Shown: one piece after another, positions 36,230 to 43,462 of the stretch
How the letters are laid out: every line of letters starts with the position of its first letter
Position numbering within the stretch: the first letter of the stretch is position 1
Assembly: GCF_030068615.1 (NCBI RefSeq)
Contig: NZ_JASJOC010000003.1
Span: 310,001 to 374,000 of the forward strand
Reading direction: 5' to 3'
Length of the DNA stretch: 64,000 nucleotides
Source: Halostagnicola sp. A-GB9-2
GTDB lineage: Archaea > Halobacteriota > Halobacteria > Halobacteriales > Natrialbaceae
Notes under the pieces: generated by a model
Told to the model about the DNA's origin: nothing
Databases searched by the model: none
The model's input: only the letters and a program-made list of their open reading frames with translations
Program-made: the position numbers and the translations under genes

Positions 36230-36613
36230 CTAACCGCCGGACGCTGACTCCTCAGGGTTCGCATCCTGTACCTCGACGATCACGGCCTGCTCGAGGTGCT
36301 CGATGTCTCCGCCCGTCCGGATTTGGAGCGTTCGTCCCGGGAGGTCGGGATCGTCATCGTCGGTCGACTGTTCCGGAACGGAGACGGCGGTCGCCTCCGT
36401 AATCGTAACGTCCCGGCGCTGGATCGGGTCGCCCTCGTGCTCGACGGTCTCCCACGTCGCGATGTCGAACTCGTCGATATCTTCGCCGAAGTATTCCTCG
36501 GACTCCCTGTCGATCGAGTCCGCCGTCTGTGACTCTCCAGTCGTTCTGTTGTCGTCGAACTGGACTTCCTCGTGTTTGTACTGCTGAAGATGGACGAGCA
36601 TGTGAGTTACCAT
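36230..36613 (-). CDS. Acidic hypothetical protein
   Basis: The 127-aa product starts MVTHMLVHLQQYKHEEVQFDD and is strongly acidic, with beta-like segments WETVEHEGDPIQRRDVTITEATAVSVPE and GRTLQIRTGGDIEHLEQAVIVEVQD. The composition is typical of a real haloarchaeal gene, but no family is recognised. It lies at the left border of the accessory region. Confidence 0.55.
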   Translation of the reverse strand: MVTHMLVHLQQYKHEEVQFDDNRTTGESQTADSIDRESEEYFGEDIDEFDIATWETVEHEGDPIQRRDVTITEATAVSVPEQSTDDDDPDLPGRTLQIRTGGDIEHLEQAVIVEVQDANPEESASGG

Positions 36614-36878
36614 TACTCATGGTGACTAAAGCGTATGACCGGCCAGTGCAAGAGGGTGTGTCAGTGCCACGATTGGGAAGCGACTCGAGCCGCCGTGGAC
36701 AACTGGTGTCCGCGGCCGATACGGACAAGGTGGCTCTCGAGCACGACCGATGATGACCGAGTGAGGATGGACATTTCTGTAGCCGTCCGTGCGGATCGTC
36801 TCCTTCGGGTCGTGATCGGCGGCTCTCTCGAGGGATTCCTCGAGAGAGCCGCACTCGAGGCTCACTCGGTCCCCGTAT

Positions 36879-37907
36879 TCACTGCGAGCCGGTGACGGCA
36901 GCTGTCTCTGGGGCGTCGGTGCTCGAGGCGGCTGTATCCTCCGTCGCGCCTCGAGTTCCATCCCGAGCCTGGTCTCGAGTCCCGCCGCTTCGCTCGCCCG
37001 GAATCTCGGCGTCAGCTGTCAGCAGGACCCGACGTTCGGTGTACTCGAGGCCGTTCTTTCGCTGGCGTTTCTTGCGGACCGCCAGTCGGTTCTTCGAGAG
37101 CTCGAGCAGGGCGTCGATGGTTCTCGAGACGAGTTTCTTTGCGTAGGAATCAGAGACGCCCGCTTCCTGCCTGCGGATCCAATGTTTCAGATCGGAGGCT
37201 TTGACGTACGATCGAACGCCCTTACACCCCGATTTCCAGGGATCATCCCCGACCGCGGGATCGACTCGAGCCTTCCAAAGCTCGGCCGCGAGTCTCGAGG
37301 GGAGCGTGCTCGTCGTCGAGCGAAGCATCGGTTCGTCCATGCGGGCGAGTTGCTGAATCGGGAGCAGGTCGGCGTGGGCCAGCGACACGCTCCCGCCGCG
37401 CTCGAGGGGATCCTCGGAGTCGGGCAGTCGGTAGTAGCTTCGGTCGTCGTCCTTGCGGATCTTCTCGAGGTGATCGGCTTCGATCTCGAGCTCCCGCGGG
37501 GAGACGGTCATCTCGAGCAGGTGGGCCCCCTTCTCGAGTTCACGAGCCTGGAGTTCGGCGATGCGGTCTTTGTTCGTTCCCGAGCGGTTGATCGCGGCGG
37601 TGGTTCGGTTCTCGAGTCGGGTGGTCGCTTGCTCGAGGTGGTCCGTTTCGTCCTCGAGCGTGGTCGTATCGTCCTCGAGTTGTGTGGTCTTGTGTTCGAG
37701 TTCCTGAACCCGTTCGCTGAGGGATTCGTTTTCGGCCTCGAGCCGTTGGTTCTGGGACTCGAGCTGTGCGCTCTCGGATTCGAGTCGTTCGTTATCGGAT
37801 TCGAGGTCCTCGACGCGGTCGGTGAGTTCGCCGACTCGGGTTCGGAGGGTTTCGAGCGCTCGAGCGAGATCCTGCGTCTTGAGTTGGTTGGAGGGAGCGC
37901 TAGTCAT
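36879..37907 (-). CDS. Coiled-coil protein with C-terminal basic domain (plasmid/provirus type)
   Basis: From ATG 37907 the 342-aa protein has a long heptad-rich coiled coil at residues about 15-115 (LETLRTRVGELTDRVEDLESD, repeated ESESAQLESQNQRLEAENESL, DTTTLEDETDHLEQATTRLEN). A globular part follows with LPIQQLARMDEPMLRSTTSTLPSRLAAELWKARVDP and a basic, winged-helix-like segment GVRSYVKASDLKHWIRRQEAGVSDSYAKKLVSRTIDALLEL. The tail is disordered. It overlaps the upstream acidic gene by 8 bp. This type of pair occurs on haloarchaeal plasmids and proviruses in my experience; DNA binding or replication control is inference. Confidence 0.68.
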   Translation of the reverse strand: MTSAPSNQLKTQDLARALETLRTRVGELTDRVEDLESDNERLESESAQLESQNQRLEAENESLSERVQELEHKTTQLEDDTTTLEDETDHLEQATTRLENRTTAAINRSGTNKDRIAELQARELEKGAHLLEMTVSPRELEIEADHLEKIRKDDDRSYYRLPDSEDPLERGGSVSLAHADLLPIQQLARMDEPMLRSTTSTLPSRLAAELWKARVDPAVGDDPWKSGCKGVRSYVKASDLKHWIRRQEAGVSDSYAKKLVSRTIDALLELSKNRLAVRKKRQRKNGLEYTERRVLLTADAEIPGERSGGTRDQARDGTRGATEDTAASSTDAPETAAVTGSQ

Positions 37908-38529
37908 CTCGACCGCCTCGTTGCTGATCGGTTTCGTCTCCGTGGTTGTCGTCGGCAGGTTCGCCGTGGCTGTCGGCACTGGATTCGTCCTCGGACGTGG
38001 TCTCCCGGCCGGAATCCGGTTCGTTCGAGTCGGTGTCGTCTGCTCGTCTCGAGTCATCTGCTCGTTCCGGGTTTTCGTTTTCACGTCTCCAGCGATCGTA
38101 GGCGACCGGGTCGGGGCCGAGCACGCTCGTCACGCCGCCCCCGCGTTCGACGAGCATGGGGACGTCGTCGGCGGTGCTATCGCTTGAGTCGTCATCGTTC
38201 GTCGCGGATTCGTCATCCATCTCGGAATCTCCCGCTGTGGACTCCTCGCCCGTTTCGGAACCGGGCTCGCGAAGGAGTCGGTGCGCCCACTCGGCTTCCG
38301 CCCGAATTTCGCGGACGTGGCGCGTGGCTTCGTTGGTTGGGGTGTCGGGTTGGTCGCCTTCGAGTTGCTCGAGGAGGATTTCGGCCTGTCTGTCGATCAA
38401 CTCGAGACGGTCGAAGGCGCTCGGATGGGTGGAGCCGCCGTCGGTGCGGAGGGCTCGAGTCCCGGCGTTCGTCGTCGGTGCATGCGGTCGGTCGGGGCTT
38501 TCAAGTCCCCGTGAATCGTCGTCGTACAT
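37900..38529 (-). CDS. Acidic disordered partner of the coiled-coil protein
   Basis: The 209-aa product has a short helical segment (SAFDRLELIDRQAEILLEQLEGD; ATRHVREIRAEAEWAHRLLRE) and a motif VERGGGVTSVLGPDPVAYDRWRRENENPERAD. The remainder is highly acidic and disordered. It ends with an 8-bp overlap into the coiled-coil gene, implying coupled expression. It is divergent to the first phiH1-repressor-like gene, and the 233-bp spacer holds a palindrome. Confidence 0.65.
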   Translation of the reverse strand: MYDDDSRGLESPDRPHAPTTNAGTRALRTDGGSTHPSAFDRLELIDRQAEILLEQLEGDQPDTPTNEATRHVREIRAEAEWAHRLLREPGSETGEESTAGDSEMDDESATNDDDSSDSTADDVPMLVERGGGVTSVLGPDPVAYDRWRRENENPERADDSRRADDTDSNEPDSGRETTSEDESSADSHGEPADDNHGDETDQQRGGRDD

Positions 38530-38672
38530 GGCTTCCGTACTGTCTTACGGGAGCTGTCGCGGATCGGTGGCCAAACACCGGTCCGTTTGCTTTCTGGTGG
38601 ATCCAACGCGTAATCAGAGCCAGCAGTTCATCCCGTTGTGTAACCTCACTGTCGTCATCTGTGATAAATCTA

Positions 38673-38688
38673 ATCACTGTAAAGTGAT
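38673..38688. promoter_or_regulatory. Operator-like palindrome between divergent genes
   Basis: ATCACT-GTAA-AGTGAT is a perfect 6-bp dyad with a 4-bp spacer, in an AT-rich 233-bp gap between the coiled-coil operon (minus) and the first repressor-like gene (plus). It is a good candidate binding site for a winged-helix repressor. Confidence 0.6.
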
Positions 38689-38762
38689 CAATAGATTGGT
38701 TATTAGTGACCCAATTCTGATGTATCGACAGGCGTAAGCATCTAATCGAAGATAATCGATCA

Positions 38763-39026
38763 ATGCGAAAGCCCGGTAACTGGATGCAATTGCCGACTGA
38801 CGAGCGGATCCTCGAAGTCCTTCATTCGTCGGATCTGATTCTGTCCCCTGCTGTTATCGGAAAGAATATTGACAAAAGCCGAGAACAGGTGAATCGACGT
38901 CTTTCTGTTCTTGTCGAGTATGGACTTGTTGTCAGGATTGAGCGCGGTTATTACGAAATCGATGCGGATGGTGTGCGGTATCTCGAGGGTGATCTCGACG
39001 CGGATTCGATCGAGGAAGGCGAGTGA
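38763..39026 (+). CDS. PhiH1-repressor-like winged-helix protein, copy 1
   Basis: The 87-aa product resembles the repressor of halovirus phiH1 and related MarR-like haloarchaeal proteins: MRKPGNWMQLPTDERILEVL, then LSPAVIGKNIDKSREQVNRRLSVLVEYGLV (helix-turn-helix) and a GYYEIDADGVRYLEGDLD wing and tail. It shares most residues with copies 3 and 5, so it arose by local duplication. It would bind DNA as a dimer. The palindrome at 38673 is a plausible site. Confidence 0.85.
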   Translation: MRKPGNWMQLPTDERILEVLHSSDLILSPAVIGKNIDKSREQVNRRLSVLVEYGLVVRIERGYYEIDADGVRYLEGDLDADSIEEGE

Positions 39027-39110
39027 GAGATATCCGGTCCTACTGGAATCTATTTTGGACACTTATTCTCGTGGAGGTTTCGCACACTACAACTGCGTAC
39101 TGAACGACAG
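39000..39110 (+). repeat. Duplicated 3' flank, copy A
   Basis: The bases after copy 1, including ACTTATTCTCGTGGAGGTTT, CGCACACTACA and TGCGTA, recur after copy 5 at 41013-41115 with a few changes. The duplication unit was therefore the gene plus about 90 bp downstream. Confidence 0.8.
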
Positions 39111-39145
39111 GAAACTTATTGGAGATAGAGTTAGAACTTTTACAT

Positions 39146-39364
39146 ATGACCCAGAACAAATCTGATGGTGGGAAGTTCATTGCTTCAATCCATCGCTCGA
39201 TACTTGGTGCACTACTCGCAATAGCCGGGATTGTGGGGCTTGCCGGGGTAATGGAAGCTCTCACCGGAGGACACCTATTATTTGGTCTCATTGGAATCGT
39301 AGTTGCTGGAATCGCAGTCTATTGGATTTATCACTTGTTCATGGAAGGTCTGCAAGAACGGTGA
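39146..39364 (+). CDS. Small two-helix membrane protein
   Basis: From ATG 39146 the 72-aa product MTQNKSDGGKFIASIHRSIL has two hydrophobic helices (ILGALLAIAGIVGLAGV; LLFGLIGIVVAGIAVYWIYHL). It lies between repressor-like copies 1 and 2. The function is unknown; a TATA-like stretch is not obvious. Confidence 0.6.
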   Translation: MTQNKSDGGKFIASIHRSILGALLAIAGIVGLAGVMEALTGGHLLFGLIGIVVAGIAVYWIYHLFMEGLQER

Positions 39365-39689
39365 TGAAAGATTCGCTACATACTTCGACCATATTGAGCG
39401 ATCACTATCTTCGCAAATCAAGTCGAATCTATCTGGTCGTTTCCTTCGTTAGACACGGTGCTCTCCTTCGACTTCTGGTGAGATAAGCCCATAGCTCGAA
39501 TAGCATGTGAGTTCCCGGTACTGATCGCTTACTGTATCAGGTCTATCAGCGATTGCAGATTCCAACAAAGCGGGATATCCGATACCAGCCGAACTGTGGG
39601 CTCGCACTACCCAAATTCTCTTGAAAAGGCGGCCGTTCTTTCGGCACCGATGGAAATAGTCAAACAAGAAGCGTTCGTCCTCTGAGGAA
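39365..39689. other. Gene-free stretch, 325 bp, possible minus-strand remnant
   Basis: No intact gene is supported. On the minus strand 39449-39690 reads without stops through FDYFHRCRKNGRLFKRIWVVRAH and RPDTVSDQYRELTCYSSYGLISPEVEGEHRV, which looks more protein-like than random spacer. It has no recognised family and no good start, so it may be a decayed gene fragment. Confidence 0.35.
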
Positions 39690-39986
39690 ATGCAACCGCG
39701 GTTAGCCGAGTGGATGACGCCGGTCGATAGAGCCATCCTCGAGTTACTACACAACGAGGGTGGTCCCCACGAACTCGTGCTCTCACCACGATTGCTCGCA
39801 GAAAACAGCGACTGGAGCCGACAGACCGTCAGAGAACACTTGATGACACTTCGTGATCGCGGACTTGTCGAGTACTACGACGAAACTGGTGGCATTTACC
39901 AGCTACCTGATCGAGGCCGAGCGTATTTAGTTTGTGAACTGGATGTGGAAGAACTCGAGTCTGATGAGGCAAATGATAATCAATAG
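39690..39986 (+). CDS. PhiH1-repressor-like winged-helix protein, copy 2 (divergent type)
   Basis: The 98-aa product (MQPRLAEWMTPVDRAILELL) has the same layout as the other copies: VLSPRLLAENSDWSRQTVREHLMTLRDRGLVEYY as helix-turn-helix and GIYQLPDRGRAYLVCELD as wing. It forms its own subtype, closest to the fragment at 45578, with which it shares 50 identical bases. The last residues are an acidic ESDEANDNQ tail. Confidence 0.85.
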   Translation: MQPRLAEWMTPVDRAILELLHNEGGPHELVLSPRLLAENSDWSRQTVREHLMTLRDRGLVEYYDETGGIYQLPDRGRAYLVCELDVEELESDEANDNQ

Positions 39987-40028
39987 TCCCAGAGTGACCG
40001 ATAGCCATATTGCTTACTCGAGTGTGCC

Positions 40029-40292
40029 ATGAGACGACCCGGCGAGTGGATGCAATTACCAACTGATGAACGGATTCTCGAGATCCTCCATTCGTCGGGC
40101 CTCATTCTGTCTCCCTCAGTCATTGGAAAGAACATCGATAAAAGCCGCGAACAGATCAACCGACGGCTTTCGGTTCTTGTCGAATACGGACTTGCTGTGC
40201 AAGTTGAACGGGGATACTACGAAATCGATACGGATAGTGTGCGGTATCTAGAGGGTGATCTCGACGCAGATTCGCTCGAGGCAAATGAATAA
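40029..40292 (+). CDS. PhiH1-repressor-like winged-helix protein, copy 3
   Basis: At 87 aa it is nearly colinear with copy 1: the N-terminal WMQLPTDERILE and the recognition region IGKNIDKSREQ are unchanged, and most differences are in the wing (LAVQVERGYYEIDTDSVRYLE). It begins 42 bp after copy 2. Identity of the recognition helix suggests it could bind the same sites as copy 1. Confidence 0.86.
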   Translation: MRRPGEWMQLPTDERILEILHSSGLILSPSVIGKNIDKSREQINRRLSVLVEYGLAVQVERGYYEIDTDSVRYLEGDLDADSLEANE

Positions 40293-40469
40293 ATCCCTCC
40301 GTGGATCCGCTTCAAAATTCGACAGTGAGCGCTTTGGAGTGGCTGGACGTTCTTGCTTCGGGACGGATACTACAGCCATCCGCCCAAACTCGAGTGAGAT
40401 TTCATATACTATCACGTAGCTACGCGGTATGTATGACCGATATCTCTTCGATAAAACGGTATCTCTACT

Positions 40470-40730
40470 ATGCGAGAACGCGCTGACTGGATGGTTCCAA
40501 CCGACGACGCTATTCTGGAATACGTGCGAGATGCAGGCGAAGTTCCACCAGCAGTTATCGGACGCAACATTGACTCTCACCCAAACTACGCTGGACAACG
40601 TTGCAGGCTCCTCGCTGAACACGGCCTACTAGATCGCGGAAGCGACGGCTACTATTCGCTTACTGAACTTGGACGCCGATATCTGGATGAGGACCTCGAG
40701 CCCGGGGAGCTAGACGTTGACCACGAGTAA
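40470..40730 (+). CDS. PhiH1-repressor-like winged-helix protein, copy 4 (divergent type)
   Basis: An 86-aa product MRERADWMVPTDDAILEYV with PPAVIGRNIDSHPNYAGQRCRLLAEHGLLDRG and GYYSLTELGRRYLDEDLEPGEL. The helix region differs from copies 1, 3 and 5, so its DNA specificity is probably different. It is preceded by a 177-bp spacer with its own AT-rich promoter-like segment (ATATACTATCACG). Confidence 0.83.
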   Translation: MRERADWMVPTDDAILEYVRDAGEVPPAVIGRNIDSHPNYAGQRCRLLAEHGLLDRGSDGYYSLTELGRRYLDEDLEPGELDVDHE

Positions 40731-40772
40731 CGACTGAATCGACACGAGTAGACGAATGAAATCTACAAATTG

Positions 40773-41033
40773 ATGAGAAAACCAGGCGAGTGGATGCAAT
40801 TGCCCACTGATGAACGGATTCTCGAGATCCTCGAGTCAGGACTGATTCTCTCGCCACAAGTGATCGCGAAGAACATCGACAAGTCACGTGTACACGTGAA
40901 TCGTCGACTTACTATTCTCGTCGACTATGGATTTATTGTCAGAGTCGAGCGTGAATACTACGAAATTGCAGAAGATGGAAGGCAGTATCTCGAGGGGGAT
41001 CTCGATGCGGATTCGCTCGAGGAAGGTGAGTGA
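40773..41033 (+). CDS. PhiH1-repressor-like winged-helix protein, copy 5
   Basis: The 86-aa product MRKPGEWMQLPTDERILEIL is close to copies 1 and 3 but lacks one residue (LES-GLILSP) and has a changed recognition region (NIDKSRVHVNRRLTILVDYGFIV). Its 3' flank matches that of copy 1. An upstream TTG in frame would add one residue. Confidence 0.85.
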   Translation: MRKPGEWMQLPTDERILEILESGLILSPQVIAKNIDKSRVHVNRRLTILVDYGFIVRVEREYYEIAEDGRQYLEGDLDADSLEEGE

Positions 41034-41115
41034 GTAGTACCCGGTCCTGTTGAATCCTATTTTAAAAACTTATTCTCGTGGAGGTTTTGCACACTACAGG
41101 TGCGTATTGACCGCT
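41013..41115 (+). repeat. Duplicated 3' flank, copy B
   Basis: This is the partner of 39000-39110; TTATTCTCGTGGAGGTTT and GCACACTACA are shared. It marks the right end of the duplicated repressor unit. Confidence 0.8.
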
Positions 41116-41171
41116 GAGAGAACTGCCAATCGACGTAGAACTTCAAAGAGTGGTGCTTCGATGCGGACTCA

Positions 41172-41351
41172 TCATTGACTATCCGCCAGAGGGGTATAAT
41201 CACCCTCCGCGGCGAGAATCCACATCGTTTCGAGTTCGTCGTCGGTCGCGTCCGATGGATAGAGTACGCACTCGTTGGCCGAGCGGGGGTTGTCTATTAC
41301 AACAGCGTCCAAATCACAACGGTCAGATGCCTCTTCAATAGTGGGTGTCAT
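41172..41351 (-). CDS. Small DUF7511-like protein
   Basis: A 59-aa product read from ATG 41351: MTPTIEEASDRCDLDAVVID, then NPRSANECVLYPSDATDDEL and TMWILAAEGDYTPLADSQ. The pattern V(V)xNPxxxxECxxYPxDAxxxEL...W matches a small haloarchaeal family. The role is unknown. Confidence 0.68.
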   Translation of the reverse strand: MTPTIEEASDRCDLDAVVIDNPRSANECVLYPSDATDDELETMWILAAEGDYTPLADSQ

Positions 41352-41371
41352 ATTTAGGGAGTATCTCGTAT

Positions 41372-41608
41372 TTAGAACGGTAGTGCGTTGTCTGGTGGAG
41401 GGTGCGTTTGAACGGCTTGTTCGAAGCCGTCGAGTAGCAGGTCAATCGCGTTCATGTGTGCGTCTTTCTGGCGATGGATATGTGATGGGCGAATCGGTTG
41501 AGCATCGTCGGGATTAAATGGCCCGTATGGCACGTTTCCTTCCCGTTCGAAGCACTCACGTGTTTCGAGGAGCAACGCGTGAAGGTGGATGAGTTCTTGG
41601 ATTTTCAC
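41372..41608 (-). CDS. UPF0058-family protein
   Basis: From GTG 41608 the 78-aa protein reads MKIQELIHLHALLLETRECFEREG, then PIRPSHIHRQKDAHMNAIDLLLDGFE. Both the QELIHLHALL start and the P-SHIHRxKxAH motif define UPF0058, a helical archaeal family of unknown function. An upstream start adds nine residues without similarity. Confidence 0.85.
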   Translation of the reverse strand: MKIQELIHLHALLLETRECFEREGNVPYGPFNPDDAQPIRPSHIHRQKDAHMNAIDLLLDGFEQAVQTHPPPDNALPF

Positions 41609-41702
41609 GCTACAATATACCACACCAATCCCCATGTGTATTCTCCAACATATTTTACATTCGTCATATTGGTGGCTCTATACATCTCGAAGCATATTTC
41701 TG

Positions 41703-41924
41703 TCAGTTATTGGGTTTCATCTTGGTGATTCCGATAACTCCTTGTCCTGTACTGCTCGCTGCCCTCTCGCTGAGTTCGTCCCCGAGAAGAACATTGAATC
41801 GGTACTTCTCGAATCGGTGGTCGAGATCCTCGATGCAGCCCGCGTCGAGGCGCTCTGTGGCGAAAAGCACGCCCACGACAACGGTGACCAGCGCTTCCAA
41901 CGAGAATTCATCCGCACAGAACAC
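41703..41924 (-). CDS. Small hypothetical protein
   Basis: The 73-aa product (GTG start) reads EFSLEALVTVVVGVLFATERLDAGCIEDLDHRFEKYRFNVLLGDEL. It begins 5 bp after the stop of the zinc-ribbon gene upstream, so the two look like an operon. Not recognised. Confidence 0.5.
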   Translation of the reverse strand: MFCADEFSLEALVTVVVGVLFATERLDAGCIEDLDHRFEKYRFNVLLGDELSERAASSTGQGVIGITKMKPNN

Positions 41925-41928
41925 TCGT

Positions 41929-42114
41929 CTATGAGGGACCGCTACCGTCGCCCGTTGCTATCGCTTGAAACGCTGATTCCCCACACCGACACCCATCTTT
42001 CCGCCCAATAACATGGATTGAACTGTCAGAAAGCACCCACGCTGAGTAGACCGCACCACACTCACAGCACCTCGCAGCCACTTTCGTTCGCTCATCTACC
42101 TTCGACACGAGCAC
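41929..42114 (-). CDS. Small zinc-ribbon-like protein
   Basis: A 61-aa product with CCECGAVYSAWVLSDSSIHVI and GRKDGCRCGESAFQAI, a four-cysteine pattern consistent with one zinc site. It starts with GTG (42114 or 42108). Probably cotranscribed with the small gene downstream. Confidence 0.58.
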   Translation of the reverse strand: MLVSKVDERTKVAARCCECGAVYSAWVLSDSSIHVIGRKDGCRCGESAFQAIATGDGSGPS

Positions 42115-42150
42115 TCACCCGTGAGAGGGTCTTGACACTGCTCCAATTGT

Positions 42151-42501
42151 TCAGCACGCTTCATACATATCAATCAGCGCTAGTGGTTGTTGGTCCAGTT
42201 CATCGGTACTGTTCCGGACCTGATTCGTTTCGGTATTGTGGACGATCATGCCGCAGTCTTCCAGCTGTGGAAGATGAATATGGTGAAGTGCAGTGTGGAC
42301 GCGTTGTCGATGGTCGTCGTCCGGTGGTTCTTCATCTCGAATGCGTTCGGCAACCTGATCTACGAGCGCGCTAACCTGCATCGCCTCCCCCTCGGTCTGG
42401 TTCAGTGATCGAAGGACAGCCCGTCGGTGTTCGTTGGCGACTGCCGAGAGAACCACATCGAGTGGGATCGATTTCCCACTCTCGAAGGCACTGACCGTCA
42501 T
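42151..42501 (-). CDS. DUF7344-type winged-helix protein
   Basis: The 116-aa product has the pattern LDVVLSAVANEHRRAVLRSLNQ, QVSALVDQVAERI, HRQRVHTALHHIHLPQLEDCGMIVHN, an ArsR-like winged helix common in haloarchaea. It ends LALIDMYEAC. A 14-bp site shared with the Bat-like gene pair lies about 90 bp upstream (42587-42600). Confidence 0.8.
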   Translation of the reverse strand: MTVSAFESGKSIPLDVVLSAVANEHRRAVLRSLNQTEGEAMQVSALVDQVAERIRDEEPPDDDHRQRVHTALHHIHLPQLEDCGMIVHNTETNQVRNSTDELDQQPLALIDMYEAC

Positions 42502-42586
42502 GTGGTTTCCCGGGTGGCCAATCGTTCCACTCTCAGATTACGGTGCATACTCACTAAATAACGTGCAAGATCTGTGAACCTTTAGC

Positions 42587-42600
42587 ATGGTGTACAAGGG
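42587..42600 (+). promoter_or_regulatory. Shared 14-bp site ATGGTGTACAAGGG, copy 1
   Basis: The same sequence appears in inverted orientation at 43411-43424, and a variant at 43314-43327. This copy is upstream of the DUF7344-type gene and just past the end of the minus-strand Bat-like gene. Confidence 0.65.
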
Positions 42601-42608
42601 TACACGGT

Positions 42609-43265
42609 TCACGTCCCTGACTCGGCGGGAATGAGTGTATGCGTGACGAGCGCCACGATAGCACGACGGAGTCGTTCCGTCACGGCCTGATCGGAAATTC
42701 CGAGTTCGTCCGCGAGATCCTTGGTTGTACAGCCTCTCGGGATATCGTAGTACCCCTTCTGGACGGCGAGACGAATCGCTTCGCGCTGGGGCTCGCTCAA
42801 GCCGTACCACGGACCGTCGTCCGGTTCCGTTGGATTATACACACGAGTCGTCTCGACCGAGACCTGTGCATCCTCACAGTGCGTCGTGAACTCGCTGAGA
42901 GCGCCGTGGCTGGGAAATCGCAACTCGAAGTCCCACGCGTCGGGTGTACCGACGGCGCTCAGTAGCTGCCCCTCGCTCTCGCTGATTCCGCGGAAGACGT
43001 GGTCCTGGTTCGCATCCCAATCGAGCGTGAAGAGTGTCCGGTCGTCGAACACGTCCACCGCCGATGCATTGGTGACAGCCGGGTGGCGTTGGACGATTTC
43101 GAGAAACGACTGTCGTGTCGAGTTGTGGATCCAGAAAAGCGGAACGGTGGCATCACCAACCGGGACGAGGTTTTCGAGTTCGATGGACGTTACCCCCTCG
43201 ACGCGGAGAATCCGTCCGAGTTCGAAGTCAGCGGATGGAATGCGAACTTCAGCAATAACGCTCAT
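42609..43265 (-). CDS. Bat-like transcriptional activator (HTH-10)
   Basis: The 218-aa protein starts MSVIAEVRIPSADFELGRIL, the usual beginning of bacterioopsin-activator-like proteins without PAS/GAF domains. It ends with the HTH-10 domain: LSEPQREAIRLAVQKGYYDIPRGCTTKDLADELGISDQAVTERLRRAIVAL. A middle domain carries a hydrophobic ligand-like core. It is divergent to a paralogous gene, with three copies of a shared site around. Confidence 0.88.
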   Translation of the reverse strand: MSVIAEVRIPSADFELGRILRVEGVTSIELENLVPVGDATVPLFWIHNSTRQSFLEIVQRHPAVTNASAVDVFDDRTLFTLDWDANQDHVFRGISESEGQLLSAVGTPDAWDFELRFPSHGALSEFTTHCEDAQVSVETTRVYNPTEPDDGPWYGLSEPQREAIRLAVQKGYYDIPRGCTTKDLADELGISDQAVTERLRRAIVALVTHTLIPAESGT

Positions 43266-43313
43266 TACTCGCTCTTGCCACCATGGTTGGCCCTGCCCGT
43301 ACAAAACGGAGCG

Positions 43314-43327
43314 GCTTGGTACACCAT
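43314..43327 (-). promoter_or_regulatory. Shared site variant, copy 2
   Basis: On the minus strand this reads ATGGTGTACCAAGC, matching the 14-bp site at the first nine bases and part of the rest. It is 48-62 bp upstream of the minus-strand Bat-like start. Confidence 0.55.
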
Positions 43328-43410
43328 GCCTGCGCGAAATTGACGCCGATTCCCGTCCGCTATCCCGTACCAGGCCCGCCATCCACCGCGTGTGGGCCAA
43401 TCGTAATCAG

Positions 43411-43424
43411 CCCTTGTACACCAT
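43411..43424 (-). promoter_or_regulatory. Shared 14-bp site, copy 3 (inverted)
   Basis: CCCTTGTACACCAT is the exact reverse complement of the site at 42587. It is 39-52 bp upstream of the plus-strand Bat-like start. Confidence 0.65.
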
Positions 43425-43462
43425 CCACGTCGGTTATCCGCCTTCGTGACCAATCAGTCGAT

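Noticed and set aside
36635-36895. 86-codon plus-strand frame between the acidic hypothetical and coiled-coil genes
   Set aside because: The composition is basic and Cys/Trp-rich, unlike haloarchaeal proteins, and no family pattern is visible.
37182-38687. A 501-codon plus-strand frame opposite the coiled-coil pair
   Set aside because: Its composition reflects the antisense of heptad repeats; it has no start signal or recognised domain.
38763-41115. The repeated repressor region as a CRISPR-like or insertion-sequence array
   Set aside because: The repeats are coding, of gene length and diverged; there are no short uniform repeats with unique spacers and no transposase.
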